Shown: positions 42,443 through 51,307, counted from the first letter of the stretch. The stretch is 57,902 nt of DNA from Actinomycetes bacterium (GCA_023460935.1 JAEWOI010000023.1:1-57902), one strand, 5' to 3'. Notes: generated from the sequence alone by a model not told the origin. Program-made: numbers and translations.

Positions 42443-43660
42443 ATGGCGAAGATCAAGGTCGTCGGCACGGTGGTCGAACTCGACGGTGACGAGATGACCC
42501 GGATCATCTGGCAGTTCATCAAGGACCGCCTGATCCACCCCTACCTCGACGTCAACCTCGACTACTACGACCTCGGCATCGAGAACCGCGACGCCACCGA
42601 CGACCAGGTGACGGTCGACGCTGCGAACGCGATCAAGGCCCACGGCGTCGGCGTCAAGTGCGCGACGATCACCCCGGACGAGGCCCGCGTGGCGGAGTTC
42701 GGCCTGAAGAAGATGTGGGTCTCGCCGAACGGCACGATCCGCAACATCCTCGGCGGGGTGGTGTTCCGCGAGCCGATCATCATCTCCAACATCCCGCGGC
42801 TGGTGCCGGGCTGGACGAAGCCGATCGTGATCGGCCGCCACGCCCACGGCGACCAGTACAAGGCCACGAACTTCAAGGTGCCGGGCGCCGGCCAGCTGAC
42901 CATCACCTTCACCCCCGAGGACGGCTCGGAGCCCATCCAGCACGTCGTGGCGAACTACGGACCCGACGGCGGCGTGGCGATGGGCATGTACAACTTCAAC
43001 AAGAGCATCGAGGACTTCGCGCGGGCGTCCTTCAGCTACGGGCTGATGCGGAACTACCCGGTGTACCTGTCCACGAAGAACACGATCCTGAAGGCCTACG
43101 ACGGCGCGTTCAAGGACATCTTCGCCGAGGTGTTCGCCAACGAGTTCAAGGCCGAGTACGACGCCAGGGGCCTGGTCTACGAGCACCGGCTGATCGACGA
43201 CATGGTCGCCTCCGCGATGAAGTGGGAGGGCGGCTACGTCTGGGCCTGCAAGAACTACGACGGCGACGTGCAGTCCGACACCGTCGCGCAGGGCTTCGGC
43301 TCGCTCGGCCTGATGACGTCGGTGCTGATGACCCCGGACGGCAAGACTGTTGAGGCCGAGGCCGCCCACGGCACGGTCACCCGGCACTACCGCCAGCACC
43401 AGCAGGGCAAGCCCACGTCGACCAACCCGATCGCCTCGATCTTCGCCTGGACGGGCGGGCTGAAGCACCGTGGGAAGCTGGACGGCACGCCCGAGGTGAC
43501 CGGCTTCGCCGAGGCCCTCGAGCAGGTCTGCGTCGAGACCGTGGAGTCGGGGAAGATGACCAAGGACCTCGCCCTGCTGGTCGGCCCGGACCAGGCCTGG
43601 CTGACCACGGAGGAGTTCCTGGCTGCGCTCGACACGAACCTCGCAGCGAAGCTCGCCTGA
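42443..43660 (+). CDS. icd: NADP-dependent isocitrate dehydrogenase (dimeric type)
   Basis: Isocitrate to 2-oxoglutarate and CO2 with NADPH, TCA cycle; 405 aa. The start is the ATG six nt after CAGGAGG; the open frame upstream is longer but unsupported. It is the eukaryote-like homodimeric class: MAKIKVVGTVVELDGDEMTR at the N-terminus, SPNGTIRNILGGVVFREPI for substrate binding, and EAAHGTVTRHYRQHQQG with the NADP-selecting Arg/His. Length and motifs are complete. The glycosyltransferase gene begins directly after its stop. Confidence 0.96.
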   Translation: MAKIKVVGTVVELDGDEMTRIIWQFIKDRLIHPYLDVNLDYYDLGIENRDATDDQVTVDAANAIKAHGVGVKCATITPDEARVAEFGLKKMWVSPNGTIRNILGGVVFREPIIISNIPRLVPGWTKPIVIGRHAHGDQYKATNFKVPGAGQLTITFTPEDGSEPIQHVVANYGPDGGVAMGMYNFNKSIEDFARASFSYGLMRNYPVYLSTKNTILKAYDGAFKDIFAEVFANEFKAEYDARGLVYEHRLIDDMVASAMKWEGGYVWACKNYDGDVQSDTVAQGFGSLGLMTSVLMTPDGKTVEAEAAHGTVTRHYRQHQQGKPTSTNPIASIFAWTGGLKHRGKLDGTPEVTGFAEALEQVCVETVESGKMTKDLALLVGPDQAWLTTEEFLAALDTNLAAKLA

Positions 43661-44530
43661 ATGCCCGGGTCAAGGCCCACCATCGGCGTCGTGGTCCTCT
43701 CGATGGGCAACCGCCCGGTCGAGCTGGCCAAGGCGCTGGAGACGCTGCACGGGCAGACCGGTGTCGAGTTGGACACCGTGCTGGTCGGCAACGGCTGGGA
43801 ACCCGACGGCGTGCCCGACTGGGTTCGCACCGTCCACCTGCCGGAGAACGTCGGCATTCCGGAGGGCCGCAACCTCGGGGCGGCGGAGTGCCGGGGCGAA
43901 CTGGTCTTCTTCTACGACGACGACGCGTTCCTGCCCCGGACCGATGTGCTGGCCCGGATGGCCGCGGTGTTCGACGACGCCCGGGTGGCGGTGTGCCAGC
44001 CGCGCGGCGTCGATCCGGACGGCCGGACGCCGCCACGGCGCTGGGTGCCGCGGGTACGTGCCAACGACGGCGGCCGAGGCGGCCAGGTGGCGGTCTTCTG
44101 GGAGGCGCTGTGCATGCTGCGCCGCTCGGCCTTCGACCAGGTCGGCGGCTGGCCCGGGCACTTCTGGTACGGCCACGAGGGCATCGATCTGGCCCTGCGG
44201 CTCCTCGACGCCGACTGGAAACTGGTCTACGCCCGCGACATCGAGGCGTGCCACCCGGCCACCCAGGCCACCCGGCACGCCGTGTTCTACCGGATGAACG
44301 CCCGGAACCGGGTGTGGGTGGCCCGCCGCAACCTGCCAGCCGTGCTGGTGCCGGTCTACTGCGGGGTGTGGCTGGTGGCGGCACTGCTCCGGACCGACGG
44401 CATGGCCAACCTCCGGATCTGGCTGCGCGGCTTCGCCGAGGGCTGGCGCACCGACCCGGGCCCCCGCCGTCCGATCAGTTGGGGAACCGTCTGGCGGATG
44501 ACCCGGCTGGGCCGGCCCCCGATCTTCTGA
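43661..44530 (+). CDS. Glycosyltransferase family 2 protein
   Basis: Family GT2 glycosyltransferase, 289 aa. The GT-A fold starts VVLSMGNRPVELAKALETL; the metal-binding acidic cluster is FFYDDDAFL. GGWPGHFWYGHEGIDLALRLL matches the acceptor-site region of rhamnosyltransferase-like enzymes. One hydrophobic helix follows near residues ~228-245. The ATG immediately follows the icd stop and has no separate ribosome binding site, so translation may be coupled to icd. A UDP-sugar dehydrogenase gene follows after 37 bp, which suggests work on an envelope glycan. Confidence 0.88.
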   Translation: MPGSRPTIGVVVLSMGNRPVELAKALETLHGQTGVELDTVLVGNGWEPDGVPDWVRTVHLPENVGIPEGRNLGAAECRGELVFFYDDDAFLPRTDVLARMAAVFDDARVAVCQPRGVDPDGRTPPRRWVPRVRANDGGRGGQVAVFWEALCMLRRSAFDQVGGWPGHFWYGHEGIDLALRLLDADWKLVYARDIEACHPATQATRHAVFYRMNARNRVWVARRNLPAVLVPVYCGVWLVAALLRTDGMANLRIWLRGFAEGWRTDPGPRRPISWGTVWRMTRLGRPPIF

Positions 44531-44567
44531 GCCGCCGGCCGTGAGCCGGAGAAAGGACCTGTCGACG

Positions 44568-45911
44568 ATGAGCGACGACGCGGCCCGGCAGTCCCCGTTG
44601 CGGGTGTCGGTGATCGGCTGCGGCTACCTGGGTGCGGTGCACGCGGCGTGCATGGCCTCCCTCGGCCACGACGTTGTGGGCGTCGACACCGACGCCGAAC
44701 GGATCGCTGCCCTGGCCGCGGGGCGGCCGCCGATCTTCGAGCCGGGGCTCGCAGAACTGCTCGCCGGCGAACTGGAGGGTGGCCGGCTGCGGTTCACCAC
44801 AGACGTCGCCGAGGTCGCCGGGTGCGACCTGCACTTCCTCGCCGTGGGCACGCCGCAGCGCAAGGGCGAGAACGCCGCCGACCTGGCCTACGTCGACGCC
44901 GCCGTCGCCGGCCTGGCCCCGCACCTGAAGCCGGGGGCAGTGGTGGCCGGCAAGTCCACGGTGCCGGTGGGCACCGCCGCCCGGCTGGCCGGCGAGATTG
45001 CAGCGGTGCAGCCGCAGGCAGTGCTCGCCTGGAACCCGGAGTTCCTGCGGGAGGGCTTCGCTGTCGCAGACACCGTCCATCCCGACCGGCTGGTGTACGG
45101 GTTGCCGTCCGGCGCCGCCGGCGAGCACGCCCGGGAAGTGCTCGACCGCGCGTTCGCGCCGATGCTGGCCGACGGCACCCCGCTGGTGGTCACCGACTAC
45201 GCGACCGCGGAGCTGGTGAAGGTGGCGGCCAATGCGTTCCTGGCCACCAAGATCAGCTTCATCAACGCGATGTCGGAGCTCTGTGACGCTGTGGGCGCAG
45301 ACGTCACCCGGCTCGCGGACGCGATCGGCCATGACGCCCGGATCGGGCGCCGCTTCCTGAACGCCGGCGTCGGCTTCGGCGGCGGCTGCCTGCCCAAGGA
45401 CATCCGGGCGTTCCGGGCGCGTGCAGAGGAACTGGGCCTGGGCGACACGCTCGGCTTCCTCAAGGAGGTCGACACCATCAACCTGCGTCAGCGCGAGCGG
45501 GTGGTGCAGGTGCTGACGGACGCGCTCGGGGGCAGCGTCGTCGGGCGCCGGGTCGCGGTGCTCGGGTTGGCGTTCAAGCCGAACTCCGACGACATCCGCG
45601 ACTCACCTGCCCTGGACGTGGCGGTGCAGCTGAACGGGCTCGGCGCGGACGTGGTGTGCGCCGACCCGAAGGCGATCGAGAACTCGAGGCAGAAGCACCC
45701 CCAGCTGGCCTACGCCGAGCGGGTGGAGGATGCGCTGGCCGGTGCCGACGCTGTCGTGCTGCTGACCGAGTGGCAGGAGTACCGGCAGCTCGACCCGCAC
45801 GCGACCGCGCGACTGGTGGCGGGCCGGCTCCTGGTGGACGGGCGCAACGTGCTGGACCCGGCCGCGTGGCGTCAGGCGGGCTGGACCTACGTCGGTCTGG
45901 GCCGCCCCTGA
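44568..45911 (+). CDS. UDP-glucose/GDP-mannose dehydrogenase family protein
   Basis: Nucleotide-sugar dehydrogenase, 447 aa, probably UDP-glucose to UDP-glucuronate. The NAD-binding motif is VIGCGYLGAVHAACMASLGHDV. NPEFLREG and the catalytic Cys C274 in FGGGCLPKDIRAF are intact, and the C-terminal domain has LGLAFKPNSDDIRDSPA. The ATG chosen follows AAAGGA; a GTG at 44541 would add nine residues. Between two glycosyltransferase genes, its product is likely a precursor for an exopolysaccharide or wall glycan. Specificity for UDP-glucose over GDP-mannose is not proven by sequence alone. Confidence 0.9.
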   Translation: MSDDAARQSPLRVSVIGCGYLGAVHAACMASLGHDVVGVDTDAERIAALAAGRPPIFEPGLAELLAGELEGGRLRFTTDVAEVAGCDLHFLAVGTPQRKGENAADLAYVDAAVAGLAPHLKPGAVVAGKSTVPVGTAARLAGEIAAVQPQAVLAWNPEFLREGFAVADTVHPDRLVYGLPSGAAGEHAREVLDRAFAPMLADGTPLVVTDYATAELVKVAANAFLATKISFINAMSELCDAVGADVTRLADAIGHDARIGRRFLNAGVGFGGGCLPKDIRAFRARAEELGLGDTLGFLKEVDTINLRQRERVVQVLTDALGGSVVGRRVAVLGLAFKPNSDDIRDSPALDVAVQLNGLGADVVCADPKAIENSRQKHPQLAYAERVEDALAGADAVVLLTEWQEYRQLDPHATARLVAGRLLVDGRNVLDPAAWRQAGWTYVGLGRP

Positions 45912-45936
45912 GGGCGGCGGCGCCGGCGAGCGTCGG

Positions 45937-46983
45937 CTAGGCCGTCCCGGCCCGGACGCGTGAGGTGTCGACCACCGACTCCGCGCCGGCCAGCCAGCCA
46001 CGCATGAAGCCGGCACCCCAGTTGAGGTGCACGATCACCAGCACGACAGCGTTCAGCAGGCGGTCGGTGACGGTTCGTCCCCCGAGTGCGGTGAAGCCGA
46101 CCACGCCGGCCCCGCCGAGGTAGGCGGGCCACGCCAGGTGGCTGAGCTTCAGCAGCGCCGTCGGCCCGTCCTTGACGACGCCGGTCAGCTGCAACACCAG
46201 CGTGAGCACGGAGACGCCCAGGGCCAACACGACCGCGGGCGGCGCCAGGTACTTCAGCGGGGTGCGGCCCTGCTTCCGCACCAGGTGTCCGCGCCAGACG
46301 CCGGTGGCCAGCATCTGCCGGGCCAGCTTCGCCGGAGTGCTGCGCGGCCGGTACTCCACCTCGACGTCCGGGGTGAACCAGATCAGGTGGCCGGCGGCGA
46401 TGATGCGGGAGTTCAGCTCCCAGTCCTGGGCGCGGCGCATGCCTTCGTCGAAAAGGCCGACCTCCTCCAGCACCTCGCGGCGGAACACGCCGAGGTAGGC
46501 GGTCTCTGAGGGCCCGGCCTCGGTGGCGCCGTGGAACTGCCCCCCGCCCAATCCCCAGGGGGAGTTGTAGACGCGGGCGACGGCCTGCTGGAACGGCGTG
46601 CTGCCCACAGCCCGCATCACCCCGCCGACGTTCGCAGCGCCGGTCTCCTGCAGCAGCGTGACCAGGCGCCTGGTGTAGTCCTTGGGCAGCACAGCGTGGG
46701 CGTCCACGCGGACCACGATCGGGTGCCGGCTCGCCCGGATCGCGCGGTTGAGCCCGATCGGCACGTCATTGGAGGGGTTGTCGACAAGTCTCACCCTCGG
46801 ATCAGCCGCGGCCAGGCGGGCGGCGACCTCGTTGGTGCCGTCGGTCGAGCTGCCCAGAGCCACCACGACCTCCTGCTCGGCCGGGTAGTCCTGGCCCAGG
46901 ACCGAGGCCACGGCTTCCGGAAGGAGGACGGCCTCGTTCAGTACCGGGATCACGTAGGACACCGGGGGCAGGGCGGCGCTCAC
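45937..46983 (-). CDS. Membrane glycosyltransferase family 2 (ExoA-like)
   Basis: GT2 enzyme, 348 aa. The GT-A domain has SYVIPVLNEAVLLPEAVASV, then VRVDAHAVLPKDY with the DxD-like site, GGVMRAVGSTPFQQAVARV and RRAQDWELNSRI, the pattern of ExoA-type succinoglycan transferases. Three hydrophobic segments near the C-terminus anchor it in the membrane. A leaderless start is likely: TATCCT on the minus strand, 6 nt, GTG. It is convergent with the dehydrogenase gene and 48 bp downstream of the CDP-alcohol phosphotransferase gene. Confidence 0.9.
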   Translation of the reverse strand: MSAALPPVSYVIPVLNEAVLLPEAVASVLGQDYPAEQEVVVALGSSTDGTNEVAARLAAADPRVRLVDNPSNDVPIGLNRAIRASRHPIVVRVDAHAVLPKDYTRRLVTLLQETGAANVGGVMRAVGSTPFQQAVARVYNSPWGLGGGQFHGATEAGPSETAYLGVFRREVLEEVGLFDEGMRRAQDWELNSRIIAAGHLIWFTPDVEVEYRPRSTPAKLARQMLATGVWRGHLVRKQGRTPLKYLAPPAVVLALGVSVLTLVLQLTGVVKDGPTALLKLSHLAWPAYLGGAGVVGFTALGGRTVTDRLLNAVVLVIVHLNWGAGFMRGWLAGAESVVDTSRVRAGTA

Positions 46984-46989
46984 CGGCCG

Positions 46990-46995
46990 AGGATA
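46990..46995 (-). promoter_or_regulatory. -10 box of the ExoA-like gene (leaderless)
   Basis: TATCCT, 6 nt, then GTG 46983 on the minus strand; no Shine-Dalgarno sequence. Confidence 0.55.
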
Positions 46996-47031
46996 GCATC
47001 GGGCGGGCGGGCCCCCGGACGCCGTCGGTGG

Positions 47032-47829
47032 CTACCCCGCGCGCAGCTTCGAGGAGCTCATGATCGCCACGAAATGGCCGATCAGGGTGAGGGCGGCGAG
47101 CGGGGTGAGGACAGCCAGCAGGCCCACCGCGGCCTCGTGCTGGCCCACGAGCAGCCCGGCGACGCCGGCGAGGAAGCACCAGAAGGTGAGCTCCACCCAG
47201 TGGAACAGGCGGTGGATCGGCAACAGGTTGGCCAGTCTGCGCAGTCGGCGCACCCCGGAGCGTTGCGGAGTGCCGGCTGCCGGGTCGTCCTTCACCAGGG
47301 CCAGGCCGTACTTGGCGCGGGCCACGTGCACCAGCTCGTTCAGCGCCTTGTTGTAGACCAGCAGCAGGCTCAGCAGGCCGCCGAGGGCCGCCCACTGCCA
47401 CTGCGGCTGGTCGGCGGAAAGGGCTGCCCGCAGGCCGAGGAAGAACGGCACCAGCCCCTCCACCGTGTAGTGCGCGACCGCGTCCAGGAAGATGCCCTTC
47501 GGTGAGGTCAGTTTGAGCCAGCGCGCCACCTCACCGTCCGCGCAGTCGAGCAGGAGCTGCAGCTGTCCGAAGAACAGGCACAGCGCCGGGCCCCAGAGGC
47601 CGGGCAGCAACAGGGACGTGGCCGCAGCCAGCCCCGTGACCACCATCATCCCAGTGACCTGGTTCGGCGACATGCCCAGGGCCACACACGCCCGCGAGAC
47701 GTAGGGGGAGAGGTGCCGCATCACCAGCGGGCCGAGCCAGTGTTCGTAGGCGCTGCGTTGCAGGATCTCCGCGGGCTGGACCACCTCGCGGTACTCGCGC
47801 ATGCCCGGGACCCGCGAAGCTTTCGGCAT
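47032..47829 (-). CDS. CDP-alcohol phosphotransferase family protein, variant motif
   Basis: Integral membrane enzyme of the CDP-OH-P transferase family, 265 aa, about six helices. The signature D-x2-DG-x2-AR-x8-G-x3-D-x3-D is present as DCADGEVAR, then KGIFLDAVAH: the last Asp, normally the catalytic base, is His. ATG 47829 lies 6 nt after CATAAT, arguing for this start over one 17 codons upstream. Family members move a phospho-alcohol from CDP to an acceptor, usually for phospholipids. The His variant and the glycan neighbours suggest a different acceptor, which is an inference. Confidence 0.85.
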   Translation of the reverse strand: MPKASRVPGMREYREVVQPAEILQRSAYEHWLGPLVMRHLSPYVSRACVALGMSPNQVTGMMVVTGLAAATSLLLPGLWGPALCLFFGQLQLLLDCADGEVARWLKLTSPKGIFLDAVAHYTVEGLVPFFLGLRAALSADQPQWQWAALGGLLSLLLVYNKALNELVHVARAKYGLALVKDDPAAGTPQRSGVRRLRRLANLLPIHRLFHWVELTFWCFLAGVAGLLVGQHEAAVGLLAVLTPLAALTLIGHFVAIMSSSKLRAG

Positions 47830-47835
47830 GGCCGC

Positions 47836-47841
47836 ATTATG
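47836..47841 (-). promoter_or_regulatory. -10 box of the CDP-alcohol phosphotransferase gene (leaderless)
   Basis: CATAAT on the minus strand, 6 nt, then ATG 47829. It differs from TATAAT at one position. Confidence 0.5.
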
Positions 47842-47893
47842 CCAGCGTCCGGCCGCCGGCCTCGCGGCCCGGGTCGGCATCGGCCTGCTCGGC

Positions 47894-47899
47894 TAGACT
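47894..47899 (+). promoter_or_regulatory. Candidate -10 box of the CNNM-family gene
   Basis: TAGACT would start transcription near 47906, giving a ~39-nt leader with a GCAGAGAG ribosome binding region before ATG 47945. Confidence 0.45.
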
Positions 47900-47944
47900 G
47901 CTCTGACCCGTGGACCGCAGGAGTCCGCCCGGCAGAGAGCATCG

Positions 47945-49276
47945 ATGAGCCCGATCATCCAAGACATCCTGCTGATCGGCCTGTTCATCGTCATCGGGGG
48001 AGTCTTCGCGGCGGCGGAGATGGCCCTGGTGTCGCTGCGGGAGTCCCAGCTGAAACAGCTCAGCGCACGCGGGCGGCGCGGCCAGATCGTCAGCGAGCTC
48101 ACTTCCGACCCCAACCGGTTCCTCTCCGCCGTGCAGATCGGGGTGACCCTGGCAGGCTTCCTCTCTGCGGCTTTCGGCGGCGCCACGCTCTCGGACCGGT
48201 TGTCGCCGGTACTGGTGGGGTGGGGGGTTCCGGAGGCTGTGGCCGGGCCGCTGGCGCTGGTGCTGATCACGATCATCATCTCCTACTTCTCGATCGTCAT
48301 CGGCGAGCTCTCCGCGAAGCGGCTGGCGATGCAGCGGGCCGAGGCGTTCGCGATCGCGCTCGCGCCGATGGTGAACGCGATCGCGAAGCTCGCCACCCCG
48401 GTGATCTGGTTCCTGGGCCGCTCCACCGACCTGGTCGTGCGGGTGCTCGGCGGCGACCCCAAGGCGTCCCGGGAGGAGGTGAGCGACGAGGAGCTTCGCG
48501 CCATGGTGGGCAGCTCGCTCACTCTCGGCGACGCCGAGCGGCAGATCGTGGACGAGGTGTTCGCCGCCGGTGAGGTGAGCCTGCGGGAGACCATGATCCC
48601 GCGCACCGAGGTGGACTTCCTCGACGGCTCGATGCCGGCGTACCGGGCGATCCGGGAGGTGCAGAACGCGGCCCACAGCCGCTACCCGGTGATCGGGGAG
48701 GACGTGGACGACGTGATCGGCTTCGTGCACATCCGCGACCTCGCCGACCTCGACCCTGCGGCCCGCTCGGCCCCGGTCAGCCAGCTGGTGCGCCCGGTGA
48801 TGTCGCTGCCGCAGTCGGTGAAGATCCTGCGGGCCCTCACCGAGATGCGCCAGGCCAAGCAGCACCTGGTGATCGTCCGGGACGAGTACGGCGGCACGGC
48901 CGGCATCGTCACGATCGAGGACCTGGTGGAGGAGCTGATCGGCGACATCACCGACGAGTTCGACCCGGAGCGCTCGCCGGTCGCCGACGGCGTCGACGCG
49001 ACCGTCGAGGTGGATGGCCTGGTGACCCTGGAGGACTTCGCGCAGCAGCACGGCTTCGTCCTGCCCGAAGGGCCCTACGACACCGTGGCCGGCTTCGTGA
49101 TGGCCCAGCTGGGTGCCCTGCCGAAGGTCGGCGACGCCTGTGAGGTGGAGCTGGCCGCAGCCGAGGACGCCGAGGTTGCCCACCGGTTCGAGCTGAAGGT
49201 GACCGAGCTGGACGGCCGCCGGCTGGCGCGCCTGCGGCTCACCGACCTCGGCCGGCAGGCACCGGCGGAAGCCTGA
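47945..49276 (+). CDS. CNNM/CorC (hemolysin C) family membrane protein
   Basis: Membrane protein of the CNNM/CorB family, 443 aa. The DUF21 domain (residues ~1-190) has about four helices and includes FAAAEMALVSLRESQL and FLSAVQIGVTLAGFLS. Two CBS modules follow: ETMIPRTEVDFLDG to IGFVHIRDL, and PVMSLPQSVKILRAL to DEYGGTAGIVTIEDLVEELIG. A C-terminal CorC_HlyC domain completes it (DEFDPE to DLGRQAP). Homologues take part in Mg2+ or Co2+ transport and homeostasis; the old name hemolysin is misleading. It is divergent from the CDP-alcohol phosphotransferase gene. Confidence 0.93.
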   Translation: MSPIIQDILLIGLFIVIGGVFAAAEMALVSLRESQLKQLSARGRRGQIVSELTSDPNRFLSAVQIGVTLAGFLSAAFGGATLSDRLSPVLVGWGVPEAVAGPLALVLITIIISYFSIVIGELSAKRLAMQRAEAFAIALAPMVNAIAKLATPVIWFLGRSTDLVVRVLGGDPKASREEVSDEELRAMVGSSLTLGDAERQIVDEVFAAGEVSLRETMIPRTEVDFLDGSMPAYRAIREVQNAAHSRYPVIGEDVDDVIGFVHIRDLADLDPAARSAPVSQLVRPVMSLPQSVKILRALTEMRQAKQHLVIVRDEYGGTAGIVTIEDLVEELIGDITDEFDPERSPVADGVDATVEVDGLVTLEDFAQQHGFVLPEGPYDTVAGFVMAQLGALPKVGDACEVELAAAEDAEVAHRFELKVTELDGRRLARLRLTDLGRQAPAEA

Positions 49277-49385
49277 GCGGGGGAATCCGGCGCATTGGCT
49301 GGTTGTGCTGCCACCGACGGCGGTACGCTCCGGCGAGCGTCCGGCGAACCAGCTCGCCGCCGAGCCCGGCGCAGGAGGAGGTGAA

Positions 49386-50606
49386 GTGGCCGCGTCCGAT
49401 CCCGACGGTTCGGTGTTGCTCACCTCCGACGACGTCGGTGCGCTGCTGGCCGCAGCCGTCCAGCACGCCGGCGGCACGTTGGTTTCGTGGGCGCTGGACC
49501 ACGTGGACGCCAACCCGGCCCAGTCCACCACCGCCACCTACTCAGCCCTGGTCGAATGGCCCTACGGGCGCAGGGAGGAACTGCTCGGGGTGAGTGCGCG
49601 GGCCTCCGGGCCGGTCGACACCGACACCGCAGCCGAGATCTTCGCCGACGGTGAGCGCGAGGTCGCGGTGTGGATCTATCCGCAGGACCCGGACCTGCCC
49701 GGACTCGCCCGGGCCGCCTACGCCGAGTCGATGGCCGAGGTGTGCAACAGCCATGGGGTGTTCGCCCACGCCGTGGCGCCCGCGGACCTCTCGCTGCAGA
49801 TGATCGGCTACCGGCCCAGGCGCCGCGCGGTGGTGCGGGTGAGCACCGGAGAGCCGCCGGAGGTGGTCTACGTCAAGGTGCTGCGCGCCCGGCTGTTCGA
49901 CGACGTGGTGGCCAGGCACCGGGTGCTGGCCGAGGCGGGGGTGCCGGTTGCGCCGGTGGCGGCGCTCACCGACGACCACCTGTTCATCCTGCGCGAGCTG
50001 CCGGGGCGTCCGCTGGCCACGGCGATCTTCGCCCCCGGCGACCCGTGCACCGCCGAGGCGCTGATCGAGCTGCTGGACGCCATGCCGCCGTCGGTGGCGA
50101 AGCTCGATCGCCGTCCGCCGTGGACGGACGCAGTTGGACACTACGCGCGGATGGTCAGCGCGGCCCTGCCCGCGCTGGAGCCGAAGCTCGACCGGCTGGT
50201 GGACACGATCACGAGTGGGCTGGCCGGTATCCCGGCCGGCGACGAGCCGACGCACGGCGACTTCCACGAGGGCCAGGTGCACGTGGCGGACGGGAAGGTC
50301 TGCGGCCTGCTCGACACCGACACCATCGGCCCCGGACGGCGCGCGGACGACCTGGCCTGCCTGGTCGCGCACCTTTCCACCATCCAGCGCATGAACTCAG
50401 CCCAGGAGGCGAAGGTTCACGAGCTGATCCGCCGCTGGGTGCCCGTGTTCGACACCCGGGTGGACCCCACCGAGCTTCGCCTGCGCTCGGCAGCGGTGAT
50501 CATCTCCCTCGCCACCGGCCCGTTCCGTGGCCAGGAGCCCGACTGGGAGCGCGAGACGGCCACGATGATCGGCTCCGCCGAGGCCCTGGTCCGCCAGGTC
50601 ACCTGA
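49386..50606 (+). CDS. Phosphotransferase (APH/choline kinase fold)
   Basis: Kinase-fold phosphotransferase, 406 aa from a GTG with GGAGGAGG upstream; the frame is open 27 codons earlier. The catalytic loop is THGDFHEGQVHV and the metal-binding Asp lies in CGLLDTDTIGPGR. The N-terminal ~150 residues are a less conserved beta-rich lobe. The family phosphorylates small hydroxylated molecules including aminoglycosides, choline and sugars; nothing here identifies resistance. It ends 12 bp before a short repeat. Confidence 0.85.
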   Translation: MAASDPDGSVLLTSDDVGALLAAAVQHAGGTLVSWALDHVDANPAQSTTATYSALVEWPYGRREELLGVSARASGPVDTDTAAEIFADGEREVAVWIYPQDPDLPGLARAAYAESMAEVCNSHGVFAHAVAPADLSLQMIGYRPRRRAVVRVSTGEPPEVVYVKVLRARLFDDVVARHRVLAEAGVPVAPVAALTDDHLFILRELPGRPLATAIFAPGDPCTAEALIELLDAMPPSVAKLDRRPPWTDAVGHYARMVSAALPALEPKLDRLVDTITSGLAGIPAGDEPTHGDFHEGQVHVADGKVCGLLDTDTIGPGRRADDLACLVAHLSTIQRMNSAQEAKVHELIRRWVPVFDTRVDPTELRLRSAAVIISLATGPFRGQEPDWERETATMIGSAEALVRQVT

Positions 50607-50618
50607 TCCGTGATCCGG

Positions 50619-50671
50619 GGACGGTTCCTGTTCCCGTTCAGCGGCTGCGGACGGTTACTGTTCCCGTTCAG
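50619..50671. repeat. Two direct copies of a 23-bp repeat (GGACGGTTCCTG family)
   Basis: Copies at 50619-50641 and 50649-50671 differ at one base (TTCC versus TTAC in the middle) and are 30 bp apart. The second supplies the stop codon of the convergent DUF1905 gene. The same core recurs as an inverted pair at 52295-52349. Confidence 0.8.
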
Positions 50672-50961
50672 GCGAGCAGGGTGAGCACCAGTCGCGCCTC
50701 GACGATGTCGCCGAGGCTGATGCCGGCCGGCCGACGGACGGCGTCCTTCAGCGGCAGCAGGTAGCGGCCGTCCTTCGGAAACAGGGAGGTGGTGAACTCC
50801 TGGCCGCGCACCTGTGCCTGCACGGGGATCGCTCCCCAGCCGTAACTGAGGGCGCCGGACAGCTCGTGGATCGTCTCGCTCTCCGCTTCCGGCAGCACCA
50901 CGTAGTAGAACGGCGGCGGGCCGCGCCACTCGACGACCTCGCCGGCGAACTCGAGTTCCAT
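50668..50961 (-). CDS. DUF1905 domain-containing protein
   Basis: Small beta-rich protein, 97 aa, matching DUF1905: FAGEVVEWRGPPPFYYVVLP, then SYGWGAIPVQAQV and GRYLLPLKDAVRR, ending GDIVEARLVL. The ATG at 50961 is chosen over a TTG two codons upstream. No catalytic residues are known for the family. It lies 14 bp downstream of the small gene at 50976-51266 and is probably co-transcribed. Its stop falls inside a short repeat. Confidence 0.88.
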   Translation of the reverse strand: MELEFAGEVVEWRGPPPFYYVVLPEAESETIHELSGALSYGWGAIPVQAQVRGQEFTTSLFPKDGRYLLPLKDAVRRPAGISLGDIVEARLVLTLLA

Positions 50962-50975
50962 GCCCAAAGCCTGGC

Positions 50976-51266
50976 TCAGCAGTGCGCGGAGCGGAACTGC
51001 GCGTCGAGCCCGCTCCAGCCGGTGTACAGGCCGGTGATGGCGTCATGGCGGGCAGGATCCACGTCGCGCAGCAGGTGCCCGGGCAGGCCGTCCAGAGGCA
51101 GCAGGCGGGTCCGCCGGTGCGCCGCGAGCCGGCGCAGCAGGTGGCGGAGCCGGGCCAGCATCCCGTCCGGAGTGCCCGTACGCCTCGTGGTGGCCGGCCG
51201 AAGGGCCAGGTCGCGTCCGATCCGGACGCTGTGGGAAGTCGTACCAATCAGGATTCGTTCGCTCAT
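50976..51266 (-). CDS. Small hypothetical protein
   Basis: Protein of 96 aa, unusually rich in Arg, Leu and His (RLRHLLRRLAAHRRTRLLPLD), with no recognised domain. Evidence that it is real: the ATG sits exactly 6 nt after a TAGCGT -10 box on the minus strand, the layout of other genes here, and it leads into the DUF1905 gene. It is divergent from the WYL regulator. The basic character may indicate nucleic-acid binding, but that is only a guess. Confidence 0.6.
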   Translation of the reverse strand: MSERILIGTTSHSVRIGRDLALRPATTRRTGTPDGMLARLRHLLRRLAAHRRTRLLPLDGLPGHLLRDVDPARHDAITGLYTGWSGLDAQFRSAHC

Positions 51267-51272
51267 GCGGCT

Positions 51273-51278
51273 ACGCTA
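51273..51278 (-). promoter_or_regulatory. -10 box of the small hypothetical gene (leaderless)
   Basis: TAGCGT on the minus strand, 6 nt, then ATG 51266. Confidence 0.5.
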
Positions 51279-51285
51279 GGAGCGA

Positions 51286-51307
51286 TTCCGGACGATCTGC
51301 TTCCGGA
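51286..51307. promoter_or_regulatory. Paired TTCCGGA sites in a divergent promoter
   Basis: TTCCGGA occurs at 51286-51292 and 51301-51307, 15 bp apart, between the small hypothetical gene and the WYL regulator; GATAAT at 51306-51311 could be the regulator's -10. WYL regulators commonly control divergent neighbours, so this is a plausible operator. Confidence 0.4.

Noticed and set aside
49386..50606. Aminoglycoside resistance gene
   Set aside because: The kinase-like motifs define only the broad fold; the housekeeping context and lack of specific signatures do not support a resistance call.
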